From Alphaproteobacteria bacterium (GTDB lineage: Bacteria; Pseudomonadota; Alphaproteobacteria; CACIAM-22H2): 23,897 nt of DNA. Numbering within the stretch: position 1 is the first letter of the stretch; each line of letters starts with the position of its first letter. The stretch spans positions 1-23,897 of the forward strand of contig VGEI01000015.1 of the NCBI GenBank assembly GCA_016869415.1, given 5' to 3'. A program made the position numbers and the translations under genes. Positions 8,723 through 17,162 of this stretch are shown piece after piece. The notes beneath the pieces are model-generated. The model had not been told where the DNA came from, made no database searches, and worked only from the letters and a program-made list of their open reading frames with translations.

Positions 8723-10686
8723 TGCGCCCCGCTCCGCACCAGGAGGAACCAGGTGACCAGCACCACGACGCCGATCAGCATGGCGAAGGCGTAGTGGTAG
8801 ACGTAGCCGGTCTGCAGCGCCGCCGTGCGCCGGGCCAGGCGCAGCGTCTTGTCGGCGAGGTTGTCGGCGCCGAGCCCGTCGATCGTCGCCTCATCGCCCC
8901 GCTTCCAGAAGCCCCAGCCGATCTTGAAGGACGGGCGGGTGAAGATCGCGTCGTAAAGCTCGTCGAAATACCACTTGTTGAGCAGGAACCGGTAGAGACG
9001 CTGCCAGCGTGCCGCGAGCTCGCCCGGGATGTTCGGGTTGCGGATATAGAGGCCGTAAGCGACGCCGATTCCGACCAGCCCGACCACGACCGGCAGCACC
9101 TTGACCCAGACCGGCACGTGGTGCGCCGCCTCGATCGAGTTGTGCTGCGGCAGAACGAGGATCGACTCCCGCCAGAACTCGTTCATGTGGTGGCCGACGA
9201 AGGACTCGTAGCCGACGAAGCCGGCGACCACGGCGCCCACCGCCAGGATGTAGAGCGGGATGAGCATGACCTGCGGCGATTCGTGCACGTGCTCCATGGT
9301 ATGCTTGTCCGCGCGCGGTTTGCCGTAGAAGGTCATGAACAGCAGCCGCCACGAATAGAAGGCCGTCATGAAGGCGGCGACGACGCCGAGCCAGAAGGCG
9401 TACTGGCCGACACCGCTAAGCGCGCCGAAGGCCGCCTCGAGGATGATGTCCTTGGAGTAGAACCCGGCGAAACCGACCACGAAGGGAACGCCGACGCCGG
9501 CGAGCGAGAGGCTGCCGATCCACATCATGATGTGGGTGATCTTGATGTGGCCGGCGAGGCCGCCCATCTTGCGCATGTCCTGCTCGCCCGACATGGCGTG
9601 AATCACCGAGCCCGAGCTCAGGAACAGCAGCGCCTTGAAGAAGGCGTGGGTCATCAGGTGGAAGATCGCCGCAGCGTAGGCCGAGACGCCGCAGGCGAAG
9701 AACATGTAGCCGAGCTGCGAGCAGGTCGAATAGGCGATCACCCGCTTGATGTCGTTCTGCACCAGGCCAACCGAAGCGGCAAAGATCGCCGTAGAGGCGC
9801 CGACCACGCAGACCACGGCAAGCGCATCGGGCGCGTATTCGAACATCGGCGACAGGCGTGCCACCATGAACACGCCGGCGGTGACCATGGTCGCGGCATG
9901 GATCAGCGCCGAGACCGGGGTCGGGCCCTCCATGGCGTCAGGCAGCCAGGTATGCAGCGGCACCTGGGCCGACTTGCCCATGGCGCCGACGAAGAGCAGC
10001 AGGCAGAGCAGCGTGAGCGCGTCGAACTCCCAGGAGAGGAATGTCACCCGCGTGCCGACGAAGGTGGGGACCGCGGCAAACACGTCGTCAAACACGACGC
10101 TGCCGAACAGGGCAAAGACGCCGAAAATGCCCAGCGCAAAGCCGAAATCGCCGACCCGGTTGACGATGAAAGCCTTGATCGCCGCGGCGTTGGCCGAGGG
10201 CCGGTCGTACCAGAAGCCGATCAGCAGGTAGGAGCAGACACCCACCCCTTCCCAGCCGAAGAACATCTGCACGAAATTGTCGGCCGTCACCAGCATCAGC
10301 ATGCAGAAGGTGAACAGGCTGAGATACGCCATGAAGCGCGGCACGCCCGGATCGTCGTGCATGTAGCCGCAGGAATAGACGTGGATGGCGGTCGAGCAGA
10401 TCGTCACCACGAAGACCATGACGGCCGACAGCGTGTCGTACTTGAAGCCCCAGGAGGTCTGCAGGGCGCCGGAGGTGATGAAGGGGAAGGCCTCGATGGT
10501 CCGGCCGTGGCCGAGAAGTGCGACCTGGTAGAAGATAACGATGGCCAGCAGGGCCGAAAGCCCCAAGCAGATACAGGTGGCGAGCTGGGCCGCGAGGTCG
10601 CGGCCGTGCCCCTTCGGCGCGAAGGTCAGGATCAGGCCGGCGAGCATCGCCCCGATCAGCGGCAGAACGACGGCGGCGGAATACAT
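8719..10686 (-). CDS. nuoL: NADH-quinone oxidoreductase subunit L
   Basis: The largest and most distal antiporter-like subunit of complex I, 655 residues. It has the N-terminal proton_antipo_N segment (SWGFKYDTLSAVM), the conserved Glu146 in FFGWEGVGVCSYLLIGFW, the KSAQVPLHTWLPDAMEGPTPVS region of the channel core, and a long C-terminal part that in known structures forms the lateral helix running along NuoM and NuoN. The C-terminal hydrophobic anchor is present just before the stop. It starts 4 bases after nuoK ends and overlaps nuoM by four bases. Confidence 0.97.
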   Translation of the reverse strand: MYSAAVVLPLIGAMLAGLILTFAPKGHGRDLAAQLATCICLGLSALLAIVIFYQVALLGHGRTIEAFPFITSGALQTSWGFKYDTLSAVMVFVVTICSTAIHVYSCGYMHDDPGVPRFMAYLSLFTFCMLMLVTADNFVQMFFGWEGVGVCSYLLIGFWYDRPSANAAAIKAFIVNRVGDFGFALGIFGVFALFGSVVFDDVFAAVPTFVGTRVTFLSWEFDALTLLCLLLFVGAMGKSAQVPLHTWLPDAMEGPTPVSALIHAATMVTAGVFMVARLSPMFEYAPDALAVVCVVGASTAIFAASVGLVQNDIKRVIAYSTCSQLGYMFFACGVSAYAAAIFHLMTHAFFKALLFLSSGSVIHAMSGEQDMRKMGGLAGHIKITHIMMWIGSLSLAGVGVPFVVGFAGFYSKDIILEAAFGALSGVGQYAFWLGVVAAFMTAFYSWRLLFMTFYGKPRADKHTMEHVHESPQVMLIPLYILAVGAVVAGFVGYESFVGHHMNEFWRESILVLPQHNSIEAAHHVPVWVKVLPVVVGLVGIGVAYGLYIRNPNIPGELAARWQRLYRFLLNKWYFDELYDAIFTRPSFKIGWGFWKRGDEATIDGLGADNLADKTLRLARRTAALQTGYVYHYAFAMLIGVVVLVTWFLLVRSGAQ

Positions 10687-10690
10687 CGCC

Positions 10691-11002
10691 TCAGCCCTTC
10701 ATCAGGTTGATGTCCTCAACCGCGATCGAGCCGCGGTTGCGGAAGTAGACGACCAGGATCGCCAGGCCGATGGCCGCCTCGGCGGCGGCCACGGTCAGCA
10801 CGAGCAGGGCGAAGACCTGGCCGACGAGGTCGCCCAGATGCGCCGAGAAGGCGACGAAGTTGATGTTGACGGCGAGCAGCATGAGCTCGACCGACATCAG
10901 GATGACGATGACGTTCTTGCGGTTGAGGAACACGCCGAAGATGCCGAGCGTGAAGATGATCGCCGCGACGGTCAGGTAATGGGCAAGGGTGATCTGCAGC
11001 AT
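10691..11002 (-). CDS. nuoK: NADH-quinone oxidoreductase subunit K
   Basis: Small three-helix membrane subunit of complex I on the proton path between the quinone site and the antiporters. The product is 103 residues. Glu39 (in MSVELMLLAVNINFV) and Glu75 (in VAAAEAAIGLAILV) match the essential Glu36 and Glu72 of E. coli NuoK. The open frame extends much further upstream, but that part is a shadow of nuoJ. The ATG at 11002 overlaps the nuoJ stop by one base (TGATG), the usual nuoJ-nuoK coupling. Confidence 0.97.
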   Translation of the reverse strand: MLQITLAHYLTVAAIIFTLGIFGVFLNRKNVIVILMSVELMLLAVNINFVAFSAHLGDLVGQVFALLVLTVAAAEAAIGLAILVVYFRNRGSIAVEDINLMKG

Positions 11003-11616
11003 CACGCCCCTCCCCGCGTCCGGACCTTGACCACCTCGATCGACTGCTCGCGCGTGCGGTTGATCTGGCGGCCGACATCCTGGCGGCGCACGCCCTCGCG
11101 CTCGCGCAAGGTCAGGACGATGGCCCCGACCATGGCGACCAGCAGGATCACGCCGGCGACCTGAAAGGCATAGACGTAGTCCGTGTAGAGCACCAGGCCG
11201 AGCGCGTGGGTGTTGGTCATCTGCCCGGGGTCGGGGATGGGCAGCTGGGCCGCCGAGGCGGCCTCGGGCGCGAAGCTCCAGGCGCTGACGATCAGGGCAA
11301 GCTCGCCGAGCAGGATCAGGCCGATCGTGCCGCCGATCGGCAGATAGCGCAGGAAACCCGAGCGCAGCGCCGCGAAATCGACGTCCAGCATCATGACGAC
11401 GAAGAGGAAGAGCACGGCGACGGCGCCGACATAGACCACGACCAGGATCATGGCCAGGAACTCGGCCCCCATCAGCACGAAGAGCCCGGCCGCGTTGAAG
11501 AAGCCGAGAATGAGGAAGAGCACCGAATGCACGGGGTTGCGCGCGGCGATGACCATCGCCGCCGAGGCGATGAGGATCGCCGAGAACAGATAGAAGCAGA
11601 GGGCCTGGATGAGCAC
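11002..11616 (-). CDS. nuoJ: NADH-quinone oxidoreductase subunit J
   Basis: Five-helix membrane subunit of complex I, 204 residues. The signature helix 3, VVVYVGAVAVLFLFVVMML, carries Tyr62 in the pi-bulge region thought to transmit conformational change, preceded by Glu52 in GAEFLAMI. The C-terminal 40 residues are Arg-rich and probably cytoplasmic. It lies 31 bases downstream of nuoI, one of the larger gaps within the nuo run, and shares one base with nuoK. Confidence 0.96.
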   Translation of the reverse strand: MLIQALCFYLFSAILIASAAMVIAARNPVHSVLFLILGFFNAAGLFVLMGAEFLAMILVVVYVGAVAVLFLFVVMMLDVDFAALRSGFLRYLPIGGTIGLILLGELALIVSAWSFAPEAASAAQLPIPDPGQMTNTHALGLVLYTDYVYAFQVAGVILLVAMVGAIVLTLREREGVRRQDVGRQINRTREQSIEVVKVRTRGGA

Positions 11617-11647
11617 GACGTTCTCTTCCCCTGTGTCCCCGCACTGC

Positions 11648-12124
11648 TCAGCGGTACGGCGCGTCCGCCTTGAGGCTGGTGGCGATCTCGACCTCCCAGC
11701 GGTCGCCGTTCGCCAGCAGCCTGTCCTTGTTGTACATGAGCTCCTCCCGGGTCTCCGTGGAGAACTCGAAATTCGGGCCCTCGACGATGGCGTCCACCGG
11801 GCAGGCTTCCTGGCAGAAGCCGCAGTAGATGCACTTCGTCATGTCGATGTCGTAGCGCGTGGTGCGGCGGCTGCCGTCTTCCCGCGGCTCGGCCTCGATG
11901 GTGATGGCCTGGGCCGGGCAGATCGCCTCGCAGAGCTTGCAGGCGATGCAGCGCTCCTCGCCGTTCGGATAGCGGCGCAGCGCGTGCTCGCCGCGGAAGC
12001 GCGGGCTGATCGGCCCCTTCTCGAAGGGATAGTTGAGCGTGACCTTCGGCTTGAAGAAATACTTGATGGTCAGCGCCATGCCCGAGACGATCTCGGCGAG
12101 CAGCAGGGAACGGGTGAAGGCCAT
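11648..12124 (-). CDS. nuoI: NADH-quinone oxidoreductase subunit I
   Basis: Peripheral-arm subunit holding two [4Fe-4S] clusters (N6a and N6b) that pass electrons to NuoB. The 158-residue protein has two ferredoxin motifs, Cys59/62/65/69 (CIACKLCEAICP) and Cys98/101/104/108 (CIYCGFCQEACP), both complete. An N-terminal amphipathic helix (SLLLAEIVSGMALTIKYFF) matches the part that lies on the membrane. It starts 12 bases after nuoH ends. Length and motif spacing are those of alphaproteobacterial and mitochondrial (TYKY/NDUFS8) homologues. Confidence 0.97.
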   Translation of the reverse strand: MAFTRSLLLAEIVSGMALTIKYFFKPKVTLNYPFEKGPISPRFRGEHALRRYPNGEERCIACKLCEAICPAQAITIEAEPREDGSRRTTRYDIDMTKCIYCGFCQEACPVDAIVEGPNFEFSTETREELMYNKDRLLANGDRWEVEIATSLKADAPYR

Positions 12125-12136
12125 GACGGTTCTCCC

Positions 12137-13156
12137 TTAGCCCCGGGGTACGGGCACCCAGCCGGTGTACATCAGCACACCGGCGGTCAGCACGACCCAG
12201 AGCAGCGAGAAAGGCAGAAAGACTTTCCAGCCGAGCCGCATCAGCTGGTCGTAGCGGTAGCGCGGCAGGGTGGCGCGCACCCAGAGGAAGACGAAGAGAC
12301 AGAACGCCACCTTGCCGGCGAACCAGATGGGCCCGGGAAGCCAGTTGAACGGCGCCATGTCGAAGGGCGGCAGCCAGCCTCCGAGGAAGAGGATGGTGGT
12401 CATGCCGCTCATCAGGATCATGGCGCCGTACTCGCCGAGGAAGAACAGGGCGAAGGACATCGACGAGTATTCGACGAAGTAGCCGGCGACGATCTCGGAC
12501 TCGCCCTCCGGCAGGTCGAAGGGCGAGCGGTTGGTCTCGGCCAGGGCCGAGATGAAGAAGATGACGAACATGGGGAAGAGCGGGATGGCGAACCACACCG
12601 TCTTCTGGGCGAGCACGATCTGCGTCAGGTTGAGCGACCCCACACAGAGCAGCACAGTGATGATGACGAAGCCGATCGAGACCTCGTAGGAGACCATCTG
12701 CGCCGCCGAGCGCAGCGCGCCGAGGAAGGCGTATTTCGAGTTCGAGGCCCAGCCGGCCATGATGATGCCGTAGACGCCGAGCGAGGAGATGGCGAAGAGA
12801 TAGAGGATGCCGACATTGATGTCGGCGAGCACCACGCCGGCACCGAAGGGGATCACCGCCCAGGCGATCAGGCTGAGCAGGAAGGTGAGGATCGGCGCCA
12901 GCATGAAGACGATGCGGTTGGCGCCGCTGGGGACGATGGTCTCCTTGAGCAGCAGCTTGAGTCCGTCGGCGAAGGGCTGCAGCAGGCCGAAGGGGCCGAC
13001 GACGTTGGGTCCCTTGCGCAGCTGCATGGCCGCGATGACCTTGCGCTCGGCCAGCGTCAGAAAGGCGATGGCCACCAGCAGCGGCACGACGACCGCCAGG
13101 ATCTGGGCGACGATGATGGCGCCCGGCAGGGCGTAGCCGTAGACGAATTCACCCAT
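12137..13156 (-). CDS. nuoH: NADH-quinone oxidoreductase subunit H
   Basis: Membrane subunit (ND1 homologue) that forms much of the quinone chamber at the junction of the two arms. The product has 339 residues and about eight helices. Visible signatures are AERKVIAAMQLRKGPNVVG near the N-terminus, GWASNSKYAFLGALRSAAQ, and the acidic loop SALAETNRSPFDLPEGESE. The first eight bases of the gene overlap the end of nuoG in another frame, and its stop lies 12 bases before nuoI. Nothing unusual is seen in the protein. Confidence 0.97.
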   Translation of the reverse strand: MGEFVYGYALPGAIIVAQILAVVVPLLVAIAFLTLAERKVIAAMQLRKGPNVVGPFGLLQPFADGLKLLLKETIVPSGANRIVFMLAPILTFLLSLIAWAVIPFGAGVVLADINVGILYLFAISSLGVYGIIMAGWASNSKYAFLGALRSAAQMVSYEVSIGFVIITVLLCVGSLNLTQIVLAQKTVWFAIPLFPMFVIFFISALAETNRSPFDLPEGESEIVAGYFVEYSSMSFALFFLGEYGAMILMSGMTTILFLGGWLPPFDMAPFNWLPGPIWFAGKVAFCLFVFLWVRATLPRYRYDQLMRLGWKVFLPFSLLWVVLTAGVLMYTGWVPVPRG

Positions 13157-15230
13157 GGGTGCCGGTCTTCCCTGGGGGCGCCGCCGCCGCGGCGCTGCAC
13201 TTAGCCATGGTCTCCGAGCAGCGGCTGATCGGATCGGTCATGTAGTAATTGGCGATCGGGCTGACGAAGGCGGCCGCGCTGACCGCGCCGCTCGTGCCGA
13301 AAGCGCCCCAGGCGGCAGGCGCCGGCGTTTCGTCGAGCTTGCCGAAGACCGGGTTCGCCGCCGCCAGGCGCTGGCGCAGCTGGGCCAGCGTGTCATAGGG
13401 CAGCTTCTTGCCGAGGGTCTCCGACAGCGCCCGGACGATCTTCCAGTCCTCGCGCGCCGCGCCCGGCGGAAAGACGGCCAGGCGCGTCTGCTGCACACGG
13501 CCCTCGGTGTTGACGTAGGTGGCGTTCTTCTCGGTATAGGCGGCACCCGGCAGCACGACATCGGCGCGCATGGCGCCCTTGTCGCCGTGGTGGCCCTGAT
13601 AGATGACAAAGGCGCCGCCCAGCTTCGAGGTGTCGATCTCGTCCGCACCCAGCAGGTAGACGATTTCGATCTCGCCCTTCGCCGCCCCGTCGAGGATACC
13701 GGCGACATCGCGCCCGCCCACTCCTGCTTGAGAAGACGGGCCCGGCACGAAGCCGAGGTCGAGCCCGCCAACGCGCGCCGCAGCGGTGTGCAGGACGTTG
13801 AAGCCGTTCCAGCCGTCCTTGATCAGGCCGCAGCCATCGGCGACCTGCCGTGCCAGGGCCAACACCGCCGAACCGTCGGAACGAGCGAGCGCACCCTGCC
13901 CGACGATGATCATCGGGTGCTTGGCGGCCTTCAACGTTGCGGCGAAGGCATGCTTGCCCGAGGCGACATCGGCCAGCGTCTGCGGCCCTGCCCCCAGATA
14001 GTCGGCCTTGTAGGTAAGCTCGACCTGCGGACCGATGATGGCGACCTTGAGCTTGCCGGTCAGCCAGCGCTTGCGGATGCGTGCGTTGACGATCGAGGCT
14101 TCCCAGCGGGGGTTGGTGCCCACCAGGAGCAGGACGTCGGCCTGCTCGATACCGGCAATGGTCGAATTGAAGATATAGGAGACCCGGTTTCCCGCCTCCA
14201 GCTTCGCGCCGTCCTGGCGGCAGTCGATGTTCGGCGAGCCGAGTGCCGTCATCAGATCCTTAAGCGCCACCATGGCCTCGGCATCGGCCATATCGCCAGC
14301 AATCGCCGCGATGCGGCTGCCCTGGACGCCACGCAGCCGGGCGCCTACGGCGACCAGTGCATCCTGCCAGCTCACCGGCTGCAGACGACCGTCGTGCCGC
14401 ACATAAGGCCGGTCGAGGCGCTGGCGCTTCAATCCGTCATAGGCGAAGCGCGTCTTGTCCGAGATCCATTCCTCGTTCACCGCCTCGTTGAGGCGCGGCA
14501 GCACGCGCAGCACTTCGGGCTGCCGGGCGTCGATGCGAATGTTGGAGCCGACGGCATCGAGTACGTCGATGCTCTCGGTCTTGCGCAGCTCCCAGGGCCG
14601 CGCCACGAAGGCGTAGGGCTTGGAGGTCAGCGCGCCAACCGGGCAGAGATCGATGACGTTGCCCGAGAGCTCCGAGCTCAGCGCCTTCTCGACGTAGGTC
14701 GTGATCTCCATATGCTCGCCGCGGAACGTGGCGCCCAGTTCCTCGACGCCGGCCACCTCAGTGCAGAAGCGGATGCAGCGCGTGCAGTGGATGCAGCGGT
14801 TCATCGACGTCTTGACCAGCGGGCCGAGATCCTTGTCCGGCACGGCCCGCTTGTTTTCGAGGAAGCGGCCGCGGTCCATACCGTAGGCCATCGCCTGGTC
14901 CTGCAGGTCGCACTCCCCGCCCTGGTCGCAGATCGGGCAGTCGAGCGGATGGTTGATCAGCAGGAACTCCATCACGCCCTTGCGGGCCTTCCTGGTGATG
15001 GCGGAATCGGTCTTCACCACCATGCCCTCGCCGGCCGGCATGGCGCAGGAGGCTTGGGGTTTCGGCGTCTTCTCGATCTCGACCAGGCACATGCGGCAAT
15101 TGCCGGCGATCGACAGGCGCTCGTGGTAGCAGAAACGCGGGATCTCGGCGCCCGCGGCCTCGCAGGCCTGCAGCACCGTGGCGCCGTTCGGCACCTCGAC
15201 GACCTTGCCGTCAACCGTGAGCTTCGGCAT
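13149..15230 (-). CDS. nuoG: NADH-quinone oxidoreductase subunit G
   Basis: The largest peripheral subunit of complex I, 693 residues. The N-terminal ferredoxin domain binds [2Fe-2S] N1b through Cys34, 45, 48 and 62. Cluster N5 has the unusual His94/Cys98/Cys101/Cys107 set (HPLDCPICDQGGEC), and N4 uses Cys146/149/152 (RCIHCTRCIRFC) plus the Cys of DLCPVGALTSKP. The C-terminal molybdopterin-oxidoreductase-like domain follows. The extra N7 motif of E. coli and Thermus NuoG is absent, as in mitochondrial NDUFS1. It starts 4 bases after nuoF ends and its last eight bases overlap nuoH. Confidence 0.97.
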   Translation of the reverse strand: MPKLTVDGKVVEVPNGATVLQACEAAGAEIPRFCYHERLSIAGNCRMCLVEIEKTPKPQASCAMPAGEGMVVKTDSAITRKARKGVMEFLLINHPLDCPICDQGGECDLQDQAMAYGMDRGRFLENKRAVPDKDLGPLVKTSMNRCIHCTRCIRFCTEVAGVEELGATFRGEHMEITTYVEKALSSELSGNVIDLCPVGALTSKPYAFVARPWELRKTESIDVLDAVGSNIRIDARQPEVLRVLPRLNEAVNEEWISDKTRFAYDGLKRQRLDRPYVRHDGRLQPVSWQDALVAVGARLRGVQGSRIAAIAGDMADAEAMVALKDLMTALGSPNIDCRQDGAKLEAGNRVSYIFNSTIAGIEQADVLLLVGTNPRWEASIVNARIRKRWLTGKLKVAIIGPQVELTYKADYLGAGPQTLADVASGKHAFAATLKAAKHPMIIVGQGALARSDGSAVLALARQVADGCGLIKDGWNGFNVLHTAAARVGGLDLGFVPGPSSQAGVGGRDVAGILDGAAKGEIEIVYLLGADEIDTSKLGGAFVIYQGHHGDKGAMRADVVLPGAAYTEKNATYVNTEGRVQQTRLAVFPPGAAREDWKIVRALSETLGKKLPYDTLAQLRQRLAAANPVFGKLDETPAPAAWGAFGTSGAVSAAAFVSPIANYYMTDPISRCSETMAKCSAAAAAPPGKTGTHG

Positions 15231-15234
15231 CGCC

Positions 15235-16545
15235 CTACTCCGCCGCCTGGCGCAACGCGCCCGACTTGTAGGCCTTGATGCGAGCCTCCATCTCCGGGCG
15301 GAAATGGCGGATCAGGCCCTGCACCGGCCAGGCAGCGCCGTCGGCTAGCGCGCAGATCGTGTGGCCCTCGATCCCGCGGGTCACTTCCTCAAGCGTGTCG
15401 ATTTCCTCGATCGAGGCGCGGCCCTGGACCATACGCAGCATCACACGCCAGACCCAGCCGAGACCTTCGCGGCAGGGCGTGCACTGGCCGCAGCTCTCAT
15501 GCTTGTAGAACTGCGACAGCCGGGCGATGGCGTAGATGATGTCAGTCGACTTATCCATGACGATCACGGCAGCGGTGCCGAGGCCGGACTTCGCGTCGCG
15601 CAGCGCGTCGAAATCCATCAGCACGGTGTCGCAGACCGATTTCGGGATGCAGGGCGTCGACGAGCCGCCGGGGATGACGGCCAGCAAATTGTCCCAACCG
15701 CCGCGCACGCCGCCCGCATGCTTCTCAACGAGCTCCTTGAGCGGGATGCTCATCGCCTCTTCGACGTTGCAGGGCTGATTCACATGGCCCTGGATGCAGA
15801 AGATCTTGGTACCGCTGTTCTTCGGCCGGCCGAAGCCGGCGAACCAGGCCGCACCCCGCCGCAGGATGGTCGGCACGACGGCGATAGTCTCGACATTGTT
15901 GACCGTGGTCGGGCAGCCATAGAGGCCGCAGGCCGCTGGGAACGGCGGCTTGAGGCGCGGCTGGCCCTTCTTGCCTTCGAGCGATTCGAGTAGAGCGGTC
16001 TCCTCGCCGCAGATATAGGCGCCCGCACCGCGATGCAGATAAAGGTCGAAATCCCAGCCCGAGCCGCAGGCGTTCTTGCCGATCAGGCCGGCCGCATAGG
16101 CCTCGTCGATCGCCGCCTGCAGAACCTTCGCCTCGTTGACGTACTCGCCGCGGATATAGATGTAGCCGGCATGGGCCCCGAGGCCGACACCGGTTAGCAG
16201 ACAGCCCTCGACCAGCGTATGCGGGTCGTTGCGGATAATGTCGCGGTCCTTGCAGGTCCCGGGTTCGGATTCGTCGGCATTGACCACGAGATAGCTCGGC
16301 CGACCGTCGCCGGGTTTCTCCGGTGTCGCCTTGGGCATGAAGGACCACTTCATACCAGTCGGGAAACCCGCACCACCGCGGCCGCGCAGGCCGGAATCCT
16401 TCATCTCGTTGACGATCCAGTCGCGGCCCTTGGCGATGATTTCCTTGGTGCCGTCCCAGTTGCCGCGCTTGCGCGCGGCCGAGAGCTGCCACGGCTGCAG
16501 GCCGTAGAGGTTCGTGAAGATCCGGTCCTTGTCCTGCAGCATCAT
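15235..16545 (-). CDS. nuoF: NADH-quinone oxidoreductase subunit F
   Basis: NADH-binding catalytic subunit carrying FMN and [4Fe-4S] cluster N3. The 436-residue protein has the glycine-rich NADH loop LRGRGGAGFPTG (53-64), the FMN-binding stretch GAGAYICGEETALLESLEG (173-191), and the N3 ligands Cys352, Cys355, Cys358 (SCGQCTPC) with Cys398 in HTICAL. Two consecutive Met codons open the gene, so the second is an equally possible start. The start overlaps the nuoE stop by four bases. Confidence 0.97.
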   Translation of the reverse strand: MMLQDKDRIFTNLYGLQPWQLSAARKRGNWDGTKEIIAKGRDWIVNEMKDSGLRGRGGAGFPTGMKWSFMPKATPEKPGDGRPSYLVVNADESEPGTCKDRDIIRNDPHTLVEGCLLTGVGLGAHAGYIYIRGEYVNEAKVLQAAIDEAYAAGLIGKNACGSGWDFDLYLHRGAGAYICGEETALLESLEGKKGQPRLKPPFPAACGLYGCPTTVNNVETIAVVPTILRRGAAWFAGFGRPKNSGTKIFCIQGHVNQPCNVEEAMSIPLKELVEKHAGGVRGGWDNLLAVIPGGSSTPCIPKSVCDTVLMDFDALRDAKSGLGTAAVIVMDKSTDIIYAIARLSQFYKHESCGQCTPCREGLGWVWRVMLRMVQGRASIEEIDTLEEVTRGIEGHTICALADGAAWPVQGLIRHFRPEMEARIKAYKSGALRQAAE

Positions 16546-17162
16546 TCGTCTCCCGCCGCGGGAACCTGGGTGAGCGAAGTCAAACCCGAGGCCGGGCCGG
16601 AATGCTTGCGCCCACCCAGCGAGCCGACCGGCGGCGGATTGCCGGCGCGGCAGGCGTCGATCAGCTTGGCCGTCGATTGCGCGTCGAGGTCTTCGTAGAC
16701 GTCGTCATTGACCTGGATGACCGGCGCGTTGACGCAGCAGCCGAGGCACTCGACCTCGCGCAGGCTGAACAGCCCGTCGGCCGTGCTCTCGCGCATGTGG
16801 ATGCCGAGCTTGCTCTCGCAGGTCTTCACCACGGCGTCGGAGCCGCGCAGCCAGCATGGCGTGGTCGTGCAGACCTGGAAGAACCACTTCCCGATCGGCT
16901 GCAGGTTGAACATCGTGTAGAAGGTCGCGACCTCGTAGACGCGGATCGGCGCCATGTCCAGCAGCCCGGCGACGTAGTCCATGGCGGCACGCGGCAGCCA
17001 GTTGTCGTGCTGGCGCTGGGCGAGGTCGAGCAACGGCAGTACGGCGCTCGCCTGCCGACCGGCCGGATACTTGCCGATGATCTGCTTGGCCTTGGCGAGG
17101 TTCGCCTCGTTGAAGGCGAAGATCGCCGGCCGCGGCACGGCGTTGCCGGTTGGCGCGCTCAC
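16542..17162 (-). CDS. nuoE: NADH-quinone oxidoreductase subunit E
   Basis: Thioredoxin-like [2Fe-2S] subunit (cluster N1a) next to NuoF. The protein is 206 residues with ligands Cys98 and Cys103 (CTTTPC) and Cys139 and Cys143 (CLGCC). The hydrophobic VATFYTMFNL motif lies before the first pair. The C-terminal ~30 residues form a Gly/Pro/Ser-rich tail containing a GLTSLT-type motif, which is typical of alphaproteobacterial NuoE and absent from E. coli NuoE. The gene overlaps nuoD upstream and nuoF downstream by four bases each. Confidence 0.96.
   Translation of the reverse strand: MSAPTGNAVPRPAIFAFNEANLAKAKQIIGKYPAGRQASAVLPLLDLAQRQHDNWLPRAAMDYVAGLLDMAPIRVYEVATFYTMFNLQPIGKWFFQVCTTTPCWLRGSDAVVKTCESKLGIHMRESTADGLFSLREVECLGCCVNAPVIQVNDDVYEDLDAQSTAKLIDACRAGNPPPVGSLGGRKHSGPASGLTSLTQVPAAGDE

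Noticed and set aside
8722..10710. Plus-strand open frame of 662 codons opposite nuoL
   Set aside because: Same type of antisense shadow; it covers nuoL almost exactly and has no independent evidence.
11609..15278. Two long overlapping plus-strand frames opposite nuoG, nuoH and nuoI
   Set aside because: Both are antisense to well-identified complex I subunits and show only shadow-type composition.
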